Of a stretch of 64,000 nucleotides of DNA, positions 16,995-28,171 are shown piece by piece (the first letter of the stretch is position 1; every line of letters begins with the position of its first letter). The notes below the pieces were generated by a model that saw nothing but the letters and a program-made list of their open reading frames with translations, searched no databases and was not told the origin of the DNA. The DNA lies in the NCBI RefSeq assembly GCF_047663525.1, contig NC_092612.1:963501-1027500 (forward strand), given 5' to 3'. The position numbers and the translations under genes are program-made. This stretch comes from Anas platyrhynchos (lineage: Eukaryota > Chordata > Aves > Anseriformes > Anatidae).

Positions 16995-18311
16995 TTAGGT
17001 GCCCGGCTCCAGGCTGAGGGCGCTCTGGAAGTTGGCCAGGAGCCGCATCTCCTCCGTCTGCATGGAGTGGCGGCGCAGCAGCTTGCGGCGCCCCTTGGGC
17101 GAGCCGGGAACCGGGAGCCCTCGGGGGCCGGGGGGGTGGGGGCCGGCGTGCAGGGGGGGCAAGAAACCGGCGCGCCCCGAAGCCAGGGGCTCCAGCAGGA
17201 GGGTGCCGGAGCCGCGGCGCTCCAACAAACCGGGAGCGCGGCGCCGGGCACCGGGGGGGGACTCGGGGGTCGGCAGCGGCATGGCCGAGGCCGCGCAGTG
17301 CCGCCCGCGCCCCGGCGAGGGGGTGGCGAAGGGGGCCAAGGGCAACCCTCGGGGTCGGGGGGCTCGCGGCGCCCCGCTTTGACCCGCGCCGCTTCGGGGG
17401 CCGTGTTGCGCCGCGCCAGGGGCTGGGGGCAAGCCGGGGGCACCCGCTCCGGCCCAAGCCGCCCCTGCCAACCCCGCGGCCTCCCTGCCCTCGACGCTGT
17501 GACGCCGGGGCCGCGTGCCGAGGCTCAGCCCCTCCAACCCCGGTGCCAAACGCTCCGGGGGGACCCGCGATGCCTCCACCCCCGGGGCCACCAACCCCCA
17601 GGGCTCCGAGTTGAGGCGTTTGAGCGGCCGGCCCCGGGCGCGGGGGGGCTCCGGCACGGTGGCGGTGGTGGCGGCAACCGGTGGTGGCGGCGGTGGGAAG
17701 CGGAAGACGTCGCGCTCCTCCTCCTTCTCGCTGCCCGCCGGCGAGGCCGCCGTGCGCACCTCGATGTCGGATGGGGACATGCAGAGCGCCGGCGAGCGCT
17801 TCTCCTCCAGCCCCGGCGAGGGGGGCGAGTTGAGGTACTGCCGCGTGGTTTTGGTGCCCGAGGGCGACGTGTCGCTGGTGATGATGATCACCTCCTTGCC
17901 CTGCGCCTTGCAGGCGTCCAGCAGCGCCTGCAGCGTCTCCCGGTCGCCCCGGTTGATGGCGTAAACCAGAGTGGAGGCACCGGCGTAATCGCGGGCGCTG
18001 GGGTCGGCGCCGTGGGCCAGCAACACGGCGGCCACGGCGGCCCCGGCGCGCTCGGCGCAGGCGTGCATCAAGGCCGTCTTGCCCGTTTTGTCGGGGATGT
18101 TGGGGTCGGCGCCGTTCTCCAGGAGGTACCGAACCATTCGGGGCTGCTCCAGGGGGTCGGCGTAACGCGCCCGGCACGCGGCCATCAGCGGCGTCTGCCC
18201 GGCGGCGTTGCCCTCGTTGATGTAGGCTCCCCCTTCCAGCAGCAGCCGGGTGAGACGAAATTTACCCTGGGCCACGGCTCGCAGCAGGGCCGAGCCGTCC
18301 GCGGGCAGCAT
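16995..18311 (-). CDS. ANKRD34A: Ankyrin repeat domain protein 34A
   Basis: Ankyrin-repeat protein of little-known function. There is one coding exon, 438 aa from MLPADGSALLRAVAQGKFRL, which matches the human start; an upstream in-frame ATG at 18363-18365 would add 18 residues. The N-terminal 160 residues hold ankyrin repeats, including GAYINEGNAAGQTPLMAACR, LLENGADPNIPDKTGKTALM and LLAHGADPSARDYAGASTLV. Then come EVIIITSDTSPSGTK, RQYLNSPPSPG and LKRLNSEPWGLV. The C-terminus has GLLERRGSGTLLLE and RRHSMQTEEMRLLANFQSAL, both family hallmarks. Odd: the conserved LARRNTAPEA motif is read in another frame near 17390-17425, while its flanks are in the main frame. This suggests two offsetting indels, real or from homopolymer miscalls. 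Human is 496 aa, so the middle is also shorter. Confidence 0.9.
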   Translation of the reverse strand: MLPADGSALLRAVAQGKFRLTRLLLEGGAYINEGNAAGQTPLMAACRARYADPLEQPRMVRYLLENGADPNIPDKTGKTALMHACAERAGAAVAAVLLAHGADPSARDYAGASTLVYAINRGDRETLQALLDACKAQGKEVIIITSDTSPSGTKTTRQYLNSPPSPGLEEKRSPALCMSPSDIEVRTAASPAGSEKEEERDVFRFPPPPPPVAATTATVPEPPRARGRPLKRLNSEPWGLVAPGVEASRVPPERLAPGLEGLSLGTRPRRHSVEGREAAGLAGAAWAGAGAPGLPPAPGAAQHGPRSGAGQSGAPRAPRPRGLPLAPFATPSPGRGRHCAASAMPLPTPESPPGARRRAPGLLERRGSGTLLLEPLASGRAGFLPPLHAGPHPPGPRGLPVPGSPKGRRKLLRRHSMQTEEMRLLANFQSALSLEPGT

Positions 18312-20860
18312 GGCCAAACCGGGGGGCGCCGCGGGCCCCGGGGGGCGCCGCACGGGGCTGGGCATGGCACGCTCAGAGCCACCGGGACGGAGCGCGGCGG
18401 TGCCAAGGAGCCCGGAGCCGCATCGCCCGCTCAGGGCAGGGGGGACGCGGCGGGGTCGGGGTGGTCCTGGAGCATCTCTCGCTCGGGGTGGGGGGACGCG
18501 GGGTGAGGAGATCGCAGGGCGTCAGGGGGACGCGGGGCCGGGACGTGGCGTGGCCCTGGGGGGGGACAGGAGCGGGGTTGCGTTGAGTGCCGCACGTGGA
18601 AGCCCCCCCGGTCCCTCCCCAGCTCCCTGCCTCAGTTTCCCCAGCTGCCGCGGGTGATGCCCCCCTCCCGTGCTCCCCCCCCCCCCCGGGGCCGTGGGGC
18701 TGCTCAGGCTTTGGGGGGGGCACTGGTGGGGTCCGCGTAGGGGACGGTTCCCAGGGAGGTGCCCCCGGTGTCACCGCGCTGCCCCCGGTGCCGTCACCTT
18801 GGGGCTGTGCCCGCCCCCCCACGCGGTGCCCCCAGCCCCAAATCCCCAGGGCCCCCTTCCTCCCCCCTCCTTCCCTTCCCCTCTACCCCCCCCCCCCCAG
18901 GCAGCCCCATAGCCCCCAAATCCCCCGTCCCCCTTCCTGCACCCCCCTCCTTGTGCTCCGTATCCCCCCGTGCCCCCCTCCAGCCTTGTCCAACCCCCCC
19001 CATCCCCTCCCCCGTACCCCCAATCCCCCCCCAATCCCCTCCCCATCCCCTTAATCCCCCCCAATCCCCTCCCCATCCCTTTAATCCCCCCCAATCCTCT
19101 CCCCGCACCCCCAATCCCCCCCCATCCCCTCCCCATACCCCCCAATCCCCTGCCCGTGCCCCCCCCCCGCATCCCCTTGCCTGCCCGGTTCCCATGGTTA
19201 CTGCAGCTCATCCTCAGCTCTCTGGCCAGCCAGGAAAATGGGGAAGAAACCCAAAAAACCACCCCCCCCCCCCCTTTATTTCCCCCCCTCAACATTTTCA
19301 AGCCTGGCTGCCGCGCCCCCCCCCCCCCAACAAGACGCCGAACCCAGGCCTGGTGCTTAGGGGCTGCACAATCCCGGCCCTTTTGGGGGGGGGGAGAGGG
19401 GGGGAGACCCCTTCCCACCCCCCCCAAAAAAAAAATAAAAGCCCCCTCCCCATCCCTCCATCCCTGCCTTTCTCTGTTACCGTGGTAACCGGAGCGTGGC
19501 CCCCCCCAGCGCCGTGGGGGGGTCCCCGGGGTGGGGGCGATGGAGGCGCCAGAGCCGTCTCCCGGTGGCCGCCATCCCGGCCGGCCGCGGGTTTAGCGAG
19601 GGGGAAGGAGGCAGGGGAGGTTATTTGGAGGGTTTATCCCCCCCCCACACCCCATACACCCCCCCCCCCCCACCCCATCAGCTCTCCCCGCAGCCCTATT
19701 TTTGGCAGCTCCTGGCGCGGGGAGGGCTGCTTGGGGATGAATCACCCGGCGGCGGCGGAGCCAGCGCCGAACCCGCTGCGCCCCAGCGGCGCGGGGGTGC
19801 GACGGGAAAGGGGCGATGGGGGCCGACGTTTTGGGGTTGGGGGGGCACGAGGCAGTGGGGTTTGGGGCTGGGGGGCAGTGGGGTTAAGGGGGAGAGTGAT
19901 GAAGGGCCGGGGGTGTGGGGCTGGGGGGCTGGGGGCTGTGGGGTGGGAGGTTGGGGGGCACTGGGTGGTGGGTTGGGGGCTGGGGGGTTGTAGGGTGGGG
20001 ATATGGGGTGATGGGCATGGGGGTGTGGGTGAGCGGGGCTGGGTGCAGCAGTGCTGTGGGGTTGAGGTGTCCCAGGGCTGTGGGGCAGCTGGGGGGGCAC
20101 CACGGGGCTGGGGTGTTGGGGCAGGAGCCCCCCCCCCCCCTTCTGCCCGCTCCTGTTCCCATCGGTTTCTTCAGCCTGGTCTCTGGCCCTACAGCCAGAC
20201 ACTACTGAGGTGTCCTTCGTCCCCATCCCATCCCGTCCCAGTCTCCATTCCGTCCTGTCCCATTGCATCCCCATCCCAATCTCAATCCCGCCCCCATTCA
20301 CCCCATCCCCATCCCATTCACCCCATTCCACCCCCCCATTCATCCCATCCCATCCCATCCCATCCCATCCCATCCCAATCCCAATCCCACCCCATTCACC
20401 CCATCCCCATTCATTTTATCCCCGCCCCATTCACCCCATCCCACCCCCCCATTCATCCTATCCCATCCCAATCTCAATCCCAATGCCAATCCCCATCCTC
20501 ATCCCACTCCCATTCACCCCATCCGCCTCAATCCCCCCCAGTCCCCCCCATCACTCCCCAATCCCCCCAATCCCACCCCCATTCACCCCATCCCACCCCC
20601 CATTCATCCTATCCCAGTCCCAGTCCCAGTCCCAATCCCAATCCCAATCCCAATCCCAACCCCAACCCCAACCCCAATCCCATTCACCCCATCCCCCCAA
20701 TCCCCCCCAATCCCCCCCATCGCTCCCCAATGCCCCCCAGTCCCCCCCCATTTACCCCATTTACCCCATTCCCCCCCCTTTCCCCTCCCCATTCATCCCC
20801 TCCCCGCCCCATTCATCTCCCCTCGCCCCGCCCCTTTCCCCGCCCCCTTTTCCCGTTCCG
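18312..20860. other. ANKRD34A upstream region to POLR3GL promoter
   Basis: About 2.5 kb without a supported gene. It is C-rich on the plus strand at 18830-19190, with CCCCAATCCCCTCCCCAT-like units. It turns G-rich at 19820-20060 with GGGGCTGGGG-like units, and ends in the pentamer-type array listed separately. ANKRD34A non-coding 5' exons probably lie here but cannot be defined. The AT-balanced piece around 19705-19745 (TGGGGATGAATCACC) has no assigned role. Confidence 0.45.
20215..20770. repeat. ATCCC/CCCAT simple-repeat array
   Basis: Pentamer and hexamer repeats such as ATCCC, AATCCC and CATTCACCCC, extending to about 90 bp before the POLR3GL promoter elements. Open frames rich in Pro, Ser, His and Ile on the plus strand follow from the repeat. 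Confidence 0.9.
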
Positions 20861-20861
20861 C

Positions 20862-20970
20862 TTTCTGATTGGCTCCGCCTCCCACCAATCAGCGCGCCCC
20901 TCGCCCTTCCGTACTCCCCCCCACCCCGGCCGCGCGTAGCGCCGCGGCGCATGCGCAGTGCAGGTACGGG
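20862..20970 (+). promoter_or_regulatory. POLR3GL: POLR3GL promoter and 5' non-coding exon
   Basis: Contains GATTGGCTCCGCC and CACCAATCAGCGCG, two CCAAT boxes in opposite orientation, followed by GCGCATGCGCAGTGC at about 20948-20962, a perfect NRF1-type site. A donor-like CAG|GTACGG follows near 20962. I infer a short non-coding first exon spliced across the repeat-filled intron to the exon with the ATG at 21753. Confidence 0.65.
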
Positions 20971-21109
20971 GCCGAGCTGGGACCCGGGGGGGGGGCACCG
21001 GGACCGGCACCGGGGGGGGGCCCGGGGGGGGCCCGGGGGGGGCCGAGCCTCGGGGGGAGCGGCCCCGGGGCCATGAGGGGGGCCCCGCCCCCCCCCCCAG
21101 CCCTGCTGT

Positions 21110-21640
21110 GTCCCTTAGGGGGGGCCCCGTCCCCTTCCCCCCCCCCCCCATGTGCCTGTTTAGGGCCCCCCCGTGTCCTTTAGGGCCCCCCCCCCGTATC
21201 CCCTTAGGGGTGCCCCGTCCCATTGCCCCCCCATGTCCCTTTAGGGCCCCCCCATATCCCTTTAGGGGTGCCCCCCCATCCTTTTTTAGGGGTTTCCTTT
21301 TTAGGGCTGCCCCCCCATATCCATTTTGCCCCCCCGTATCCGTTTAGGGCCCCCCCGTATCCCTTTAGGGATGCCCCGTCCCATTACCCCCCCATATCCC
21401 TTTAGGGGTGCCCCCCCATGTCCCTTTTCAGGTGTCCTGTCCCATCACCCCCCCCCCATATCCCTTTAGGGGCACCCCATCCCATTGCCCCCCCCATATC
21501 CCTTTTCCAGGTGTCCCATCCCATTCCCCCCCCCGGGTTCCTTTAGGGCTGCCCCCCCACATATCCCATTTTAGGGCTGCCCCCCCCCATCCCCCCCTAT
21601 CTCCCTTTTTAGGGCTCCCCCTTCTCCCTTAGGCTTCCCC
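21110..21640. repeat. Minisatellite in POLR3GL 5' UTR intron
   Basis: Degenerate units of about 25-35 bp with CCCCCCATATCCCTTTAGGG followed by a short GTGCC or CTGCC piece. There are roughly 15 copies. Confidence 0.8.
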
Positions 21641-21752
21641 CTTCCCCTCCCCTTACCCCCCCTTGCCCCCCCTTCCCCAGCCACCCCCTCCCGTGCTCTG
21701 TGCCCCCCCCACAGCCCCCCCCGGGCTCCGTGCCCCCCCCCCCAACCCCCCC

Positions 21753-24113
21753 ATGGCGGGCCGAGGCCGGGGCCGGGGTCGCGGGCAGCTGACCTTCAAC
21801 GTGGAGGCCGTGGGCATCGGGAAGGGGGACGCGCTGCCCCCCCCCACCCTACAGCCCTCCCCCCTCTTCCCGGTGAGTTTTTGGGGAGCCTGGGGGGGGG
21901 GGGACACAACCCGAGAGTGGGGTGCGCAGCCCCCCCGGGGACAACTTGGGGGGAGAGGGTGGGAGTAGGGGGGACAGTCGGGGTGACAAGGGGGGGGGAC
22001 GGGATGGGAGTTGGGGGGGCAGTTGGGGGGGCAGTTAGGGTGACAGCTGGGGGGACAGGGGGACAGTTGGGGTGACGGGGTGACAACTGGGGGCATAGGG
22101 TGACAGTCGGGGTGACGCTTGGGGTGACAACTGGGGGGACCAGATGGGAGTTGGGGTGATGGGGTGACAGTTGGGGTGGCAGTTAGGGTGACGGGGCGAC
22201 AACTGGGGGGACAGGGGGACACTTGGGGTGACACTTGGGGTGACACGGTGACAACTGGGGGTGCAGGGTGACAATCAGGGTGGCAGTTGGGGTGACGCTT
22301 GGTGACGGTGGCAGTTGGGGTGACAGGGTGGCAACTGGGGGGACAGGATGGGAGTTGGGGTGACAATTGGGGTGACAGTTGGGATGGCAGGGTGACATTT
22401 GGGGTGCCAGGCCCACCTGGTGGGTGCCAGGTGGGGTGACAGTTGGGGTGACAGGAGGACAATTGGGGTGAGAGTTGGGGTGACAATTGGGGTGCCAATT
22501 GGGGTGACAATCAGGGTGCCAGTTAGGATGACAATTGGGGTGACAATTGGGGTGATGTTTGGGGTGCCAGTCCAGGTGACATTTGAGGTGACAATTGGGG
22601 TGCCAGCTGGGGAGAGAGTTGGGGTGCCAGGCAGGATGACAATTGGGGTGACGTTTGGGGTGCCAGTTAGGGCAGGAATTGGGGTGACAATTGGGGTGCC
22701 GGGGTGACAATTGGGGTACCAGTCCAGTTGAGAGTTGGGGTGACATTTGGGGTGACAATTGGGGTGACAATTGGGGTGACGTTTGAAGTGCCAGTCCAGG
22801 TGACATTTGGGGTGACAGTTGGGGTCACAGTCAGGGTGACAATCAGGGTGCCAGTTGGGGTGACAATTGGGGTGACAATTGAGGTGACATTTGGGGTGCC
22901 AGTCGGGGTGCCAGTTGGGGTGACAATTGGGGTGACAATCGGGGTGACGTTTGAAGTGCCAGTCCAGGTGACATTTGGGGTGACAATTGGGGTGATGTTT
23001 GGGGTGACAATTGGGGTGACAGTTGGGGTCACAGTCAGGGTGCCAGTCAGGGTGCCAGTCAGGGTGCCAGTTGGGGTGCCATTTGGGGTGACATTTGGGG
23101 TCCCGCCCCCCCGTGCCCCCCCCCAGCCCGTGGAGTACCGCCCGGTGCCGCTGCCGGGGGGCGAGGAGCTGGAGTACATGCTGGCCCTCAAGCAGGAGCT
23201 GCGCGGCGCCATGAGGAACCTGCCCTACTTCATCAAACCGGGGGCACCCCGCAGAGGTACCGGGGGGGGGGGAAAGGATTTAGGGACCCCCCCCCGACCC
23301 CAAAAACCCACTGATGCCCCCCCTCACCCCACAGACATCGAGCGCTACTCGGACAAGTACCAGGTCTCCAACCCCATTGACGGTGCCATCGATTGGAACC
23401 CAGGTACCTGGGGGTATTTTTGGGGTGGGGGGGGGCTTTTTTAGGGAGGGGGGGGTTTAGGGGGGGGCTGATCCAGCCTCTGTTTCCCTCCCCCCCCCAA
23501 CAGACTGGAGGCGGCTGCCGCGGGAGCTGAAGATTCGGGTGCGGAGGCTGCGGAAGGGCCGTGAGTACCCCGTGTCCCCCCCCCCTATTTGTTTGTGTGA
23601 CCCCCCCAGGGTGGGTGACGCTCCCCCTGCCCCCCCCCGTGTCCCCCCCCCTCCAGGGACCACCGTCCTCGTCCCCAAGCCCAAGCAGCGGGCGGCGCTG
23701 GACAAGGAGGAGGCCATCAAGAAGCTGGAGGTAACGAGGCCGAAGGCTCCGACGTGCCCCCCCCCCTGACAAATTAGTGCTGGGGGGGGCATTTTGGGGG
23801 GGTCACAGCTGATTGTGCCCCCCCCCAGAGCCTGGAGAAGAAGGAGGAGGAGGTGACCTCAGAGGAGGAAGAGGAGAAGGAGGAGGAGGAGGAAGGCAAG
23901 GAGGAGGAGGAGGAGGAGTACGACGAGGAGGAGCACGAGGAGGTGAGGGGGGGGGCGCGGGAATTTTGGGGGGGGGTTATTTTTTTTGGGGGGGGGGTCT
24001 CACGGCTTCTCCCTGCCCCCCCCCAGGAGACCGACTACATCATGTCCTACTTCGACAACGGGGAGGATTTCGGCGGCGACAGCGACGACAACATGGACGA
24101 GGCCGTTTACTGA
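21753..24113 (+). CDS. POLR3GL: RNA polymerase III subunit GL (RPC7-like)
   Basis: One of two alternative RPC7 subunits of RNA polymerase III; with RPC3 and RPC6 it forms the trimer that helps open promoters. Seven coding exons are 21753-21872, 23127-23256, 23335-23403, 23504-23560, 23657-23730, 23829-23942 and 24027-24113. They join to 216 aa (human 218). The N-terminus MAGRGRGRGRGQLTFNVEAV is followed by GIGKGDALPPPTLQPSPLFP, YRPVPLPGGEELEYMLALKQ, RYSDKYQVSNPIDGAIDWNP and DWRRLPRELKIRVRRL. The C-terminal third is very acidic, with a long Glu run, and ends ETDYIMSYFDNGEDFGG...DEAVY as in the family. The first coding intron (1.25 kb) is almost all minisatellite. Presence of this GL form rather than POLR3G is supported by SLEKKEEEVTSEE and by synteny. 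Confidence 0.96.
21985..23105. repeat. 12-bp-based minisatellite in POLR3GL intron
   Basis: About 1.1 kb of units such as TTGGGGTGACAA, TTGGGGTGCCAG and TTTGGGGTGACA. Higher-order blocks include CCAGTCCAGGTGACATTTGG. Both strands stay open over several hundred bases because units of 12 bp lack stops. The array lies between the first and second coding exons. Confidence 0.92.
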
Positions 24114-24571
24114 CCCCCCCCACGGGGTATCGGGGGGGCCCTGCGCCCCCCCCAGCCCCCCCCCCGCTTGGGGGGGGTCCCAGTATCCCCAGTACCCCCA
24201 TACTGGTGCCCCCAGTGCTCCCAGTCAGGGTGGCCGGCAGGTGGCACTTGTGCTCCAGGGATGGGTGCCGCAGCGCTGGGTGCCCCCCCCCACCAGGGAT
24301 GGTTTTTTTTTGGGGGGGGGGTGACCCTGCTGCCCCCCCCCCCAGCTCGGGGGTCCTGGGGGGCCCCAACCCCTGCAGGAGGGGGGTGTGGGGGCGGTTT
24401 TTAACGGGCTGCGTTTGGTTTTGGGGTGGGGGGGGGAAAGAGCAGGGCTGGGGGGTGACCGTGCCCCCCCCCCCAGCTCACCCCGTGATGTTTTGGGGGA
24501 AAATGTTATGTGCCCCCCCCCCATTTTTAGCAACTTTTTAACATTTGGAGCTTTTTTACCGATTCGGGTGG

Positions 24572-24577
24572 ATTAAA
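24572..24577 (+). terminator. POLR3GL: POLR3GL polyadenylation signal (ATTAAA)
   Basis: ATTAAA about 460 bp after the stop, in an AT-rich stretch; AATAAATAAATAAG-type sequence follows near 24640-24658 as an alternative. Confidence 0.55.
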
Positions 24578-26644
24578 ATTGGGGTTTTTCATTTTGTATC
24601 CTGTGGCCTCCAACTTTTTGGGATTGGGGGGGGGGGATAAAAAAAATAAATAAATAAGGGGGGGGGTCCCGAGCTGCCCCCATCCCTGCATGGTTCGGGG
24701 GGGGGGGGGGCTCAGCTCCTTGCCCCCTTCTAGGGCTGGCCCCTGCCTTGCAGAGGGGGGGTCCCAAGCCCGCTGGCGTCCCCTCATAATTTAGGGTCCC
24801 CCCAAAACCCTACAGGGACCCCAAATCCGTATTGCCCCCCCCCGGGGCCCCCCCCCCCCCATTATGGCGGCGCGGAGCTGCTGGGCAAACAGGGCTGGGT
24901 GTTTATTTAGGGTTAGTTATTGTAGGGTTGTTTGCCCAGCCGTTGTTATTGTAGGGTCTCGTGAGCAGCCTGGTGTTATTGTAGGGTTGCTGGCGCCTTC
25001 ACCTGCTGTTGTGGGGTGGCGTGATGGGCCGGGACCTGCCCCCGAGCCACGTTATTCCCCCCCCCCCCCCACCCTTCAACCCCCCCCCCCCATTTTAACC
25101 CCTATGGGTGCCCCATAGCAGAGGCCGGGCACCCTTGGGTGCTGGGAGCACCCTTGGGTGCTGGGAGCAGGGTGGGGGCCCTGCACACCTGTTTTGTTTT
25201 TTTTTTTTGGGGGGGGGGGCACAAATGGCACCCCCAGACCCCCCCCCCCGATATAGGGTGCAGGAGCAGGAGGATGCAAAGTGGGATTTATTTTGGGGGG
25301 GGCCATTCCCACAGCCCCCCCATTTATCTGCCGCTACCCCATAGCTTTGGGGGGGTGTGGGGGTGATTTGTACCCCCCCCCCCAAAAAAAAGCCGGTAGT
25401 GGCTGGGGGGGGGCACTCACGGGATCCTCATGTGATGGGGAAGTGCCGTGACCCCCCCGTGCCCCCCCCCAGGAGGTTCCTGTTCATGGTTTTGGTTTTT
25501 CAGCTCCCAGGCACTAAAAATGCGTTGGAGCCCTGGGGGGGCTGGGGGGGGCCCCGGGGGGGGTGACGGGTGCTGGTATTGGGGTGGGGGGGGGCACAGC
25601 AGAGCCCGTTTGTGGCCCGTTTCCCCCCCCCCCGGGGGGCAAGGTGGGAATTGGTGCTAAAACTGCTGGAAACGGTCAAGCTGCAATTTTTGTGTGGTTT
25701 ACCCCCCCCCACGCCCCCCCCGGCCCTCTTTTGGGGTGTCCCCAAAACCGAGAGATGCCCCATGGGTGTGTGTCCCCCCCCCCAAAAAAAAAAATCCGAA
25801 AGTCACCAGCGGGGGTGGGGGGGGGGTCCCCAGGCGGTGGCGATTCCCCTGCCCAGCTCCGGGGGTCTGCGCCCTGTCTTGGGGAGGGGGGGGGCTCACG
25901 GATACCGGGACCCCCCCCATTAATGGGGCACGAGGAGGAGGATCCGGCCCCACCCCAAGGAAAAAAACAGCCCCAGGGCTGAGTAATGGGGTGAGTCAAA
26001 GCTGGGGGGGGGGGGGGAATTTGGGGCTGGGAATGACCCCACCCGTGCCCAGCTCCCACACCCAGGACTTTGGGCACGGGGCTGGGGGACCCTCACCGAC
26101 CCCCCCCCACCCCATAATTTAATGGGGGAACCTCCGCACCCCCAGGACCCCAAAACCGCTGCCGTGACCTCGCTCCGTGCCTCGGTTTCCCCAGAGGAGG
26201 AGGAAGAAGAGGAAGGGGGGGGGGGGCAAGGGGGGGCCTCTTCCTGCACGCAGCGGGCGCGTGGGCTCCTCGTGCGCTGCTGCTCGCCGCTATTTTCACC
26301 CCTTCGCTGCTGCGCCACGGCCCCCCCGGCTCCCAGTTTTGGGGTTTTTCCCCCTGGGGGGGGCCCAGGTGAAGGATTCGGGCCCTATAGGGGTGGAGGG
26401 AGGTGGTTTTGGGCCCCCCCGTTCAGGGTCGCCCCCGTAATTTGGGGGCTTCGGAGCAAGGGTTTGGGGTTGTGGGGGGCAGAGGCTGAAGTTTGAGGTG
26501 GGGTGGGGGGGGGATCAGCCCCCCCACCCCACCCCGTGTCCTGCTGATGATGATGGGGAGGGGGCAAATCCCGAATCCCTGCTGCACCCCACAAAGGGTC
26601 ATCGGCACCGGGGTGCTCCCAGAGCCTCCTGAGAGCCGGGGGGG

Positions 26645-27435
26645 GGGGGGGGGGCTGGGGCTGGGGGTGTAGGATTGGGGATGGGGGTGAAGAATTGGGG
26701 ATGGGGGTGCAAGATTGGGAACAGGGGTGCGGGATTGGGGTCAAGGGGGTGCAGGATTAGGGCTGGGATGAAATGGGCTGGGGACAGGGGGGTGCAGGTT
26801 TGGGGTCAAGGGGTGCAGGTTTGGGGACAGGGGGTGCAGGATTTGGGAAATGGGGGTGCTGGATTGGGGACAGGGGGTGCAGGATTTGGGAAATGGGGGT
26901 GCAGGATTGGGGTCAGGGGGTGCAGAATTGGGGATGGGGGTGCAGAATTGGGGATGGGGGTGCAGGATTTGGGACAGGGGTGCAGGATTTGGGGTGGGGG
27001 TGCAGGATTTGGGACGGGGGTGCAGGGCTGGGGATGGGGGTGCAGGTTTGGGGACAGGGGGGTGCAGGATTGAGGAAAGGGGTGCAGGACTGGGGAGGGG
27101 GGTGCAGAATTGGGGACAGGAGGTACAGAATTGGGGAAGGGGGTGCAGGAATGGGGAAATGGGGGTGCAGGATTTGGGACAGGGGTGCAGAATTTGGGGA
27201 TGGGGGTGCAGGATTGGGAACAGGGGGGTGCAGGTTTGGGGACAGGGGGGTGCAGGACTGAGGACGGGGGTGCGGGATTTGGGATGGGGGTGCAGGATTG
27301 GGGATCGGGGTGTAGGATTGGGGACAGGGGGTGCAGGATTTGGGAAATGGGGGTGCAGGACTGGGGTCAGGGGGTGCAGGATTTGGGACAGGGGTGCAGG
27401 ATTTGGGACGGGGGTGCAGGACTGGGGGGCCTGCA
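26645..27435. repeat. G-rich minisatellite GGGGGTGCAGGATTGGGGA
   Basis: About 40 copies of a 19-24 bp unit of the form GGGGTGCAGGATT(T)GGGACA. Open frames run through it in two plus-strand frames and one minus-strand frame, all built from the same unit. Confidence 0.92.
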
Positions 27436-28171
27436 CCTTCCCAACCTGGATCGGGGCGGGGGGGCCCGGGCCAGGAGTGACCTTGGCGAGCTCGCCGGGA
27501 GCGCAGCTAAAATTAAACGGAAAAGCGGAGAAGTTCAGCAGGTCTTGGCGGTGCCACCCCCCCCCCCAAAAAAAAAAACACCACCTTGTAAAGGTCGGCG
27601 GGCGAATGTCAGCGCTCGGGCCGGCTGCCCGCTGCGAACCGAATCCCCCCCGGCAGAATTTGGAGGGCTCCTGGGGGGGGGCAAGATAAATTCAGCCTCC
27701 TGCGCACCCCGCGGCTCCTTTCCCAGATTGCGCCCAGGGTGAACCCGGATTTTTTTTTTTTTGGGGGGGGCAGCGCCCCAAAAAATCTCGCGTTGGCATC
27801 GCGACCCTGCCCGTTCACCCAAGGATTTTTGCCCCCCCCAGCACCAGGATGAGTTCCCCCCCCCCCATTTCGCCGTGGCCTTTGCCCCACTTTGCTGCAG
27901 GAGGCGAGGAGGGGAAGGCAGCGACCGCAGCGCAGCCAAAATAGTCGGGGGGGGCCGCGAGCGCCTTCCGGCAGCGCCGCCGAGCAAAGGCAGCTGCCGA
28001 GCAAATAGTTTCCAGAGGAGGACATCGAGGACTAGAAAGTGAAAAAGGAAAAAAAAAAAAAAAAAAAAATTGGAGTTGGCAGAGCCCCCCCCCAAAACCC
28101 GGCCGTAAACAAGTGACCTGGAAACCTGCGGCCCGGATCAAGTGACTCGGGTATTTGTTCTTTGGGAGGGG

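Noticed and set aside
18312-18365. Upstream in-frame ATG that would add 18 residues to ANKRD34A
   Set aside because: The added residues are Pro/Arg-rich with no match to the family, whose start aligns with MLPADG; kept only as an alternative.
16881-18506. 541-residue plus-strand frame opposite ANKRD34A
   Set aside because: Antisense shadow of the ankyrin gene; no family match.
22183-23444. Long Val/Thr/Gly- and His/Pro/Asn-rich frames on both strands
   Set aside because: Products of the 12-bp intronic repeat in POLR3GL.
26741-27742. Overlapping Gly/Cys-rich and Pro/His-rich frames that look like collagen or keratin-associated proteins
   Set aside because: Three frames share the same repeat unit; no start context, splice sites or family match.
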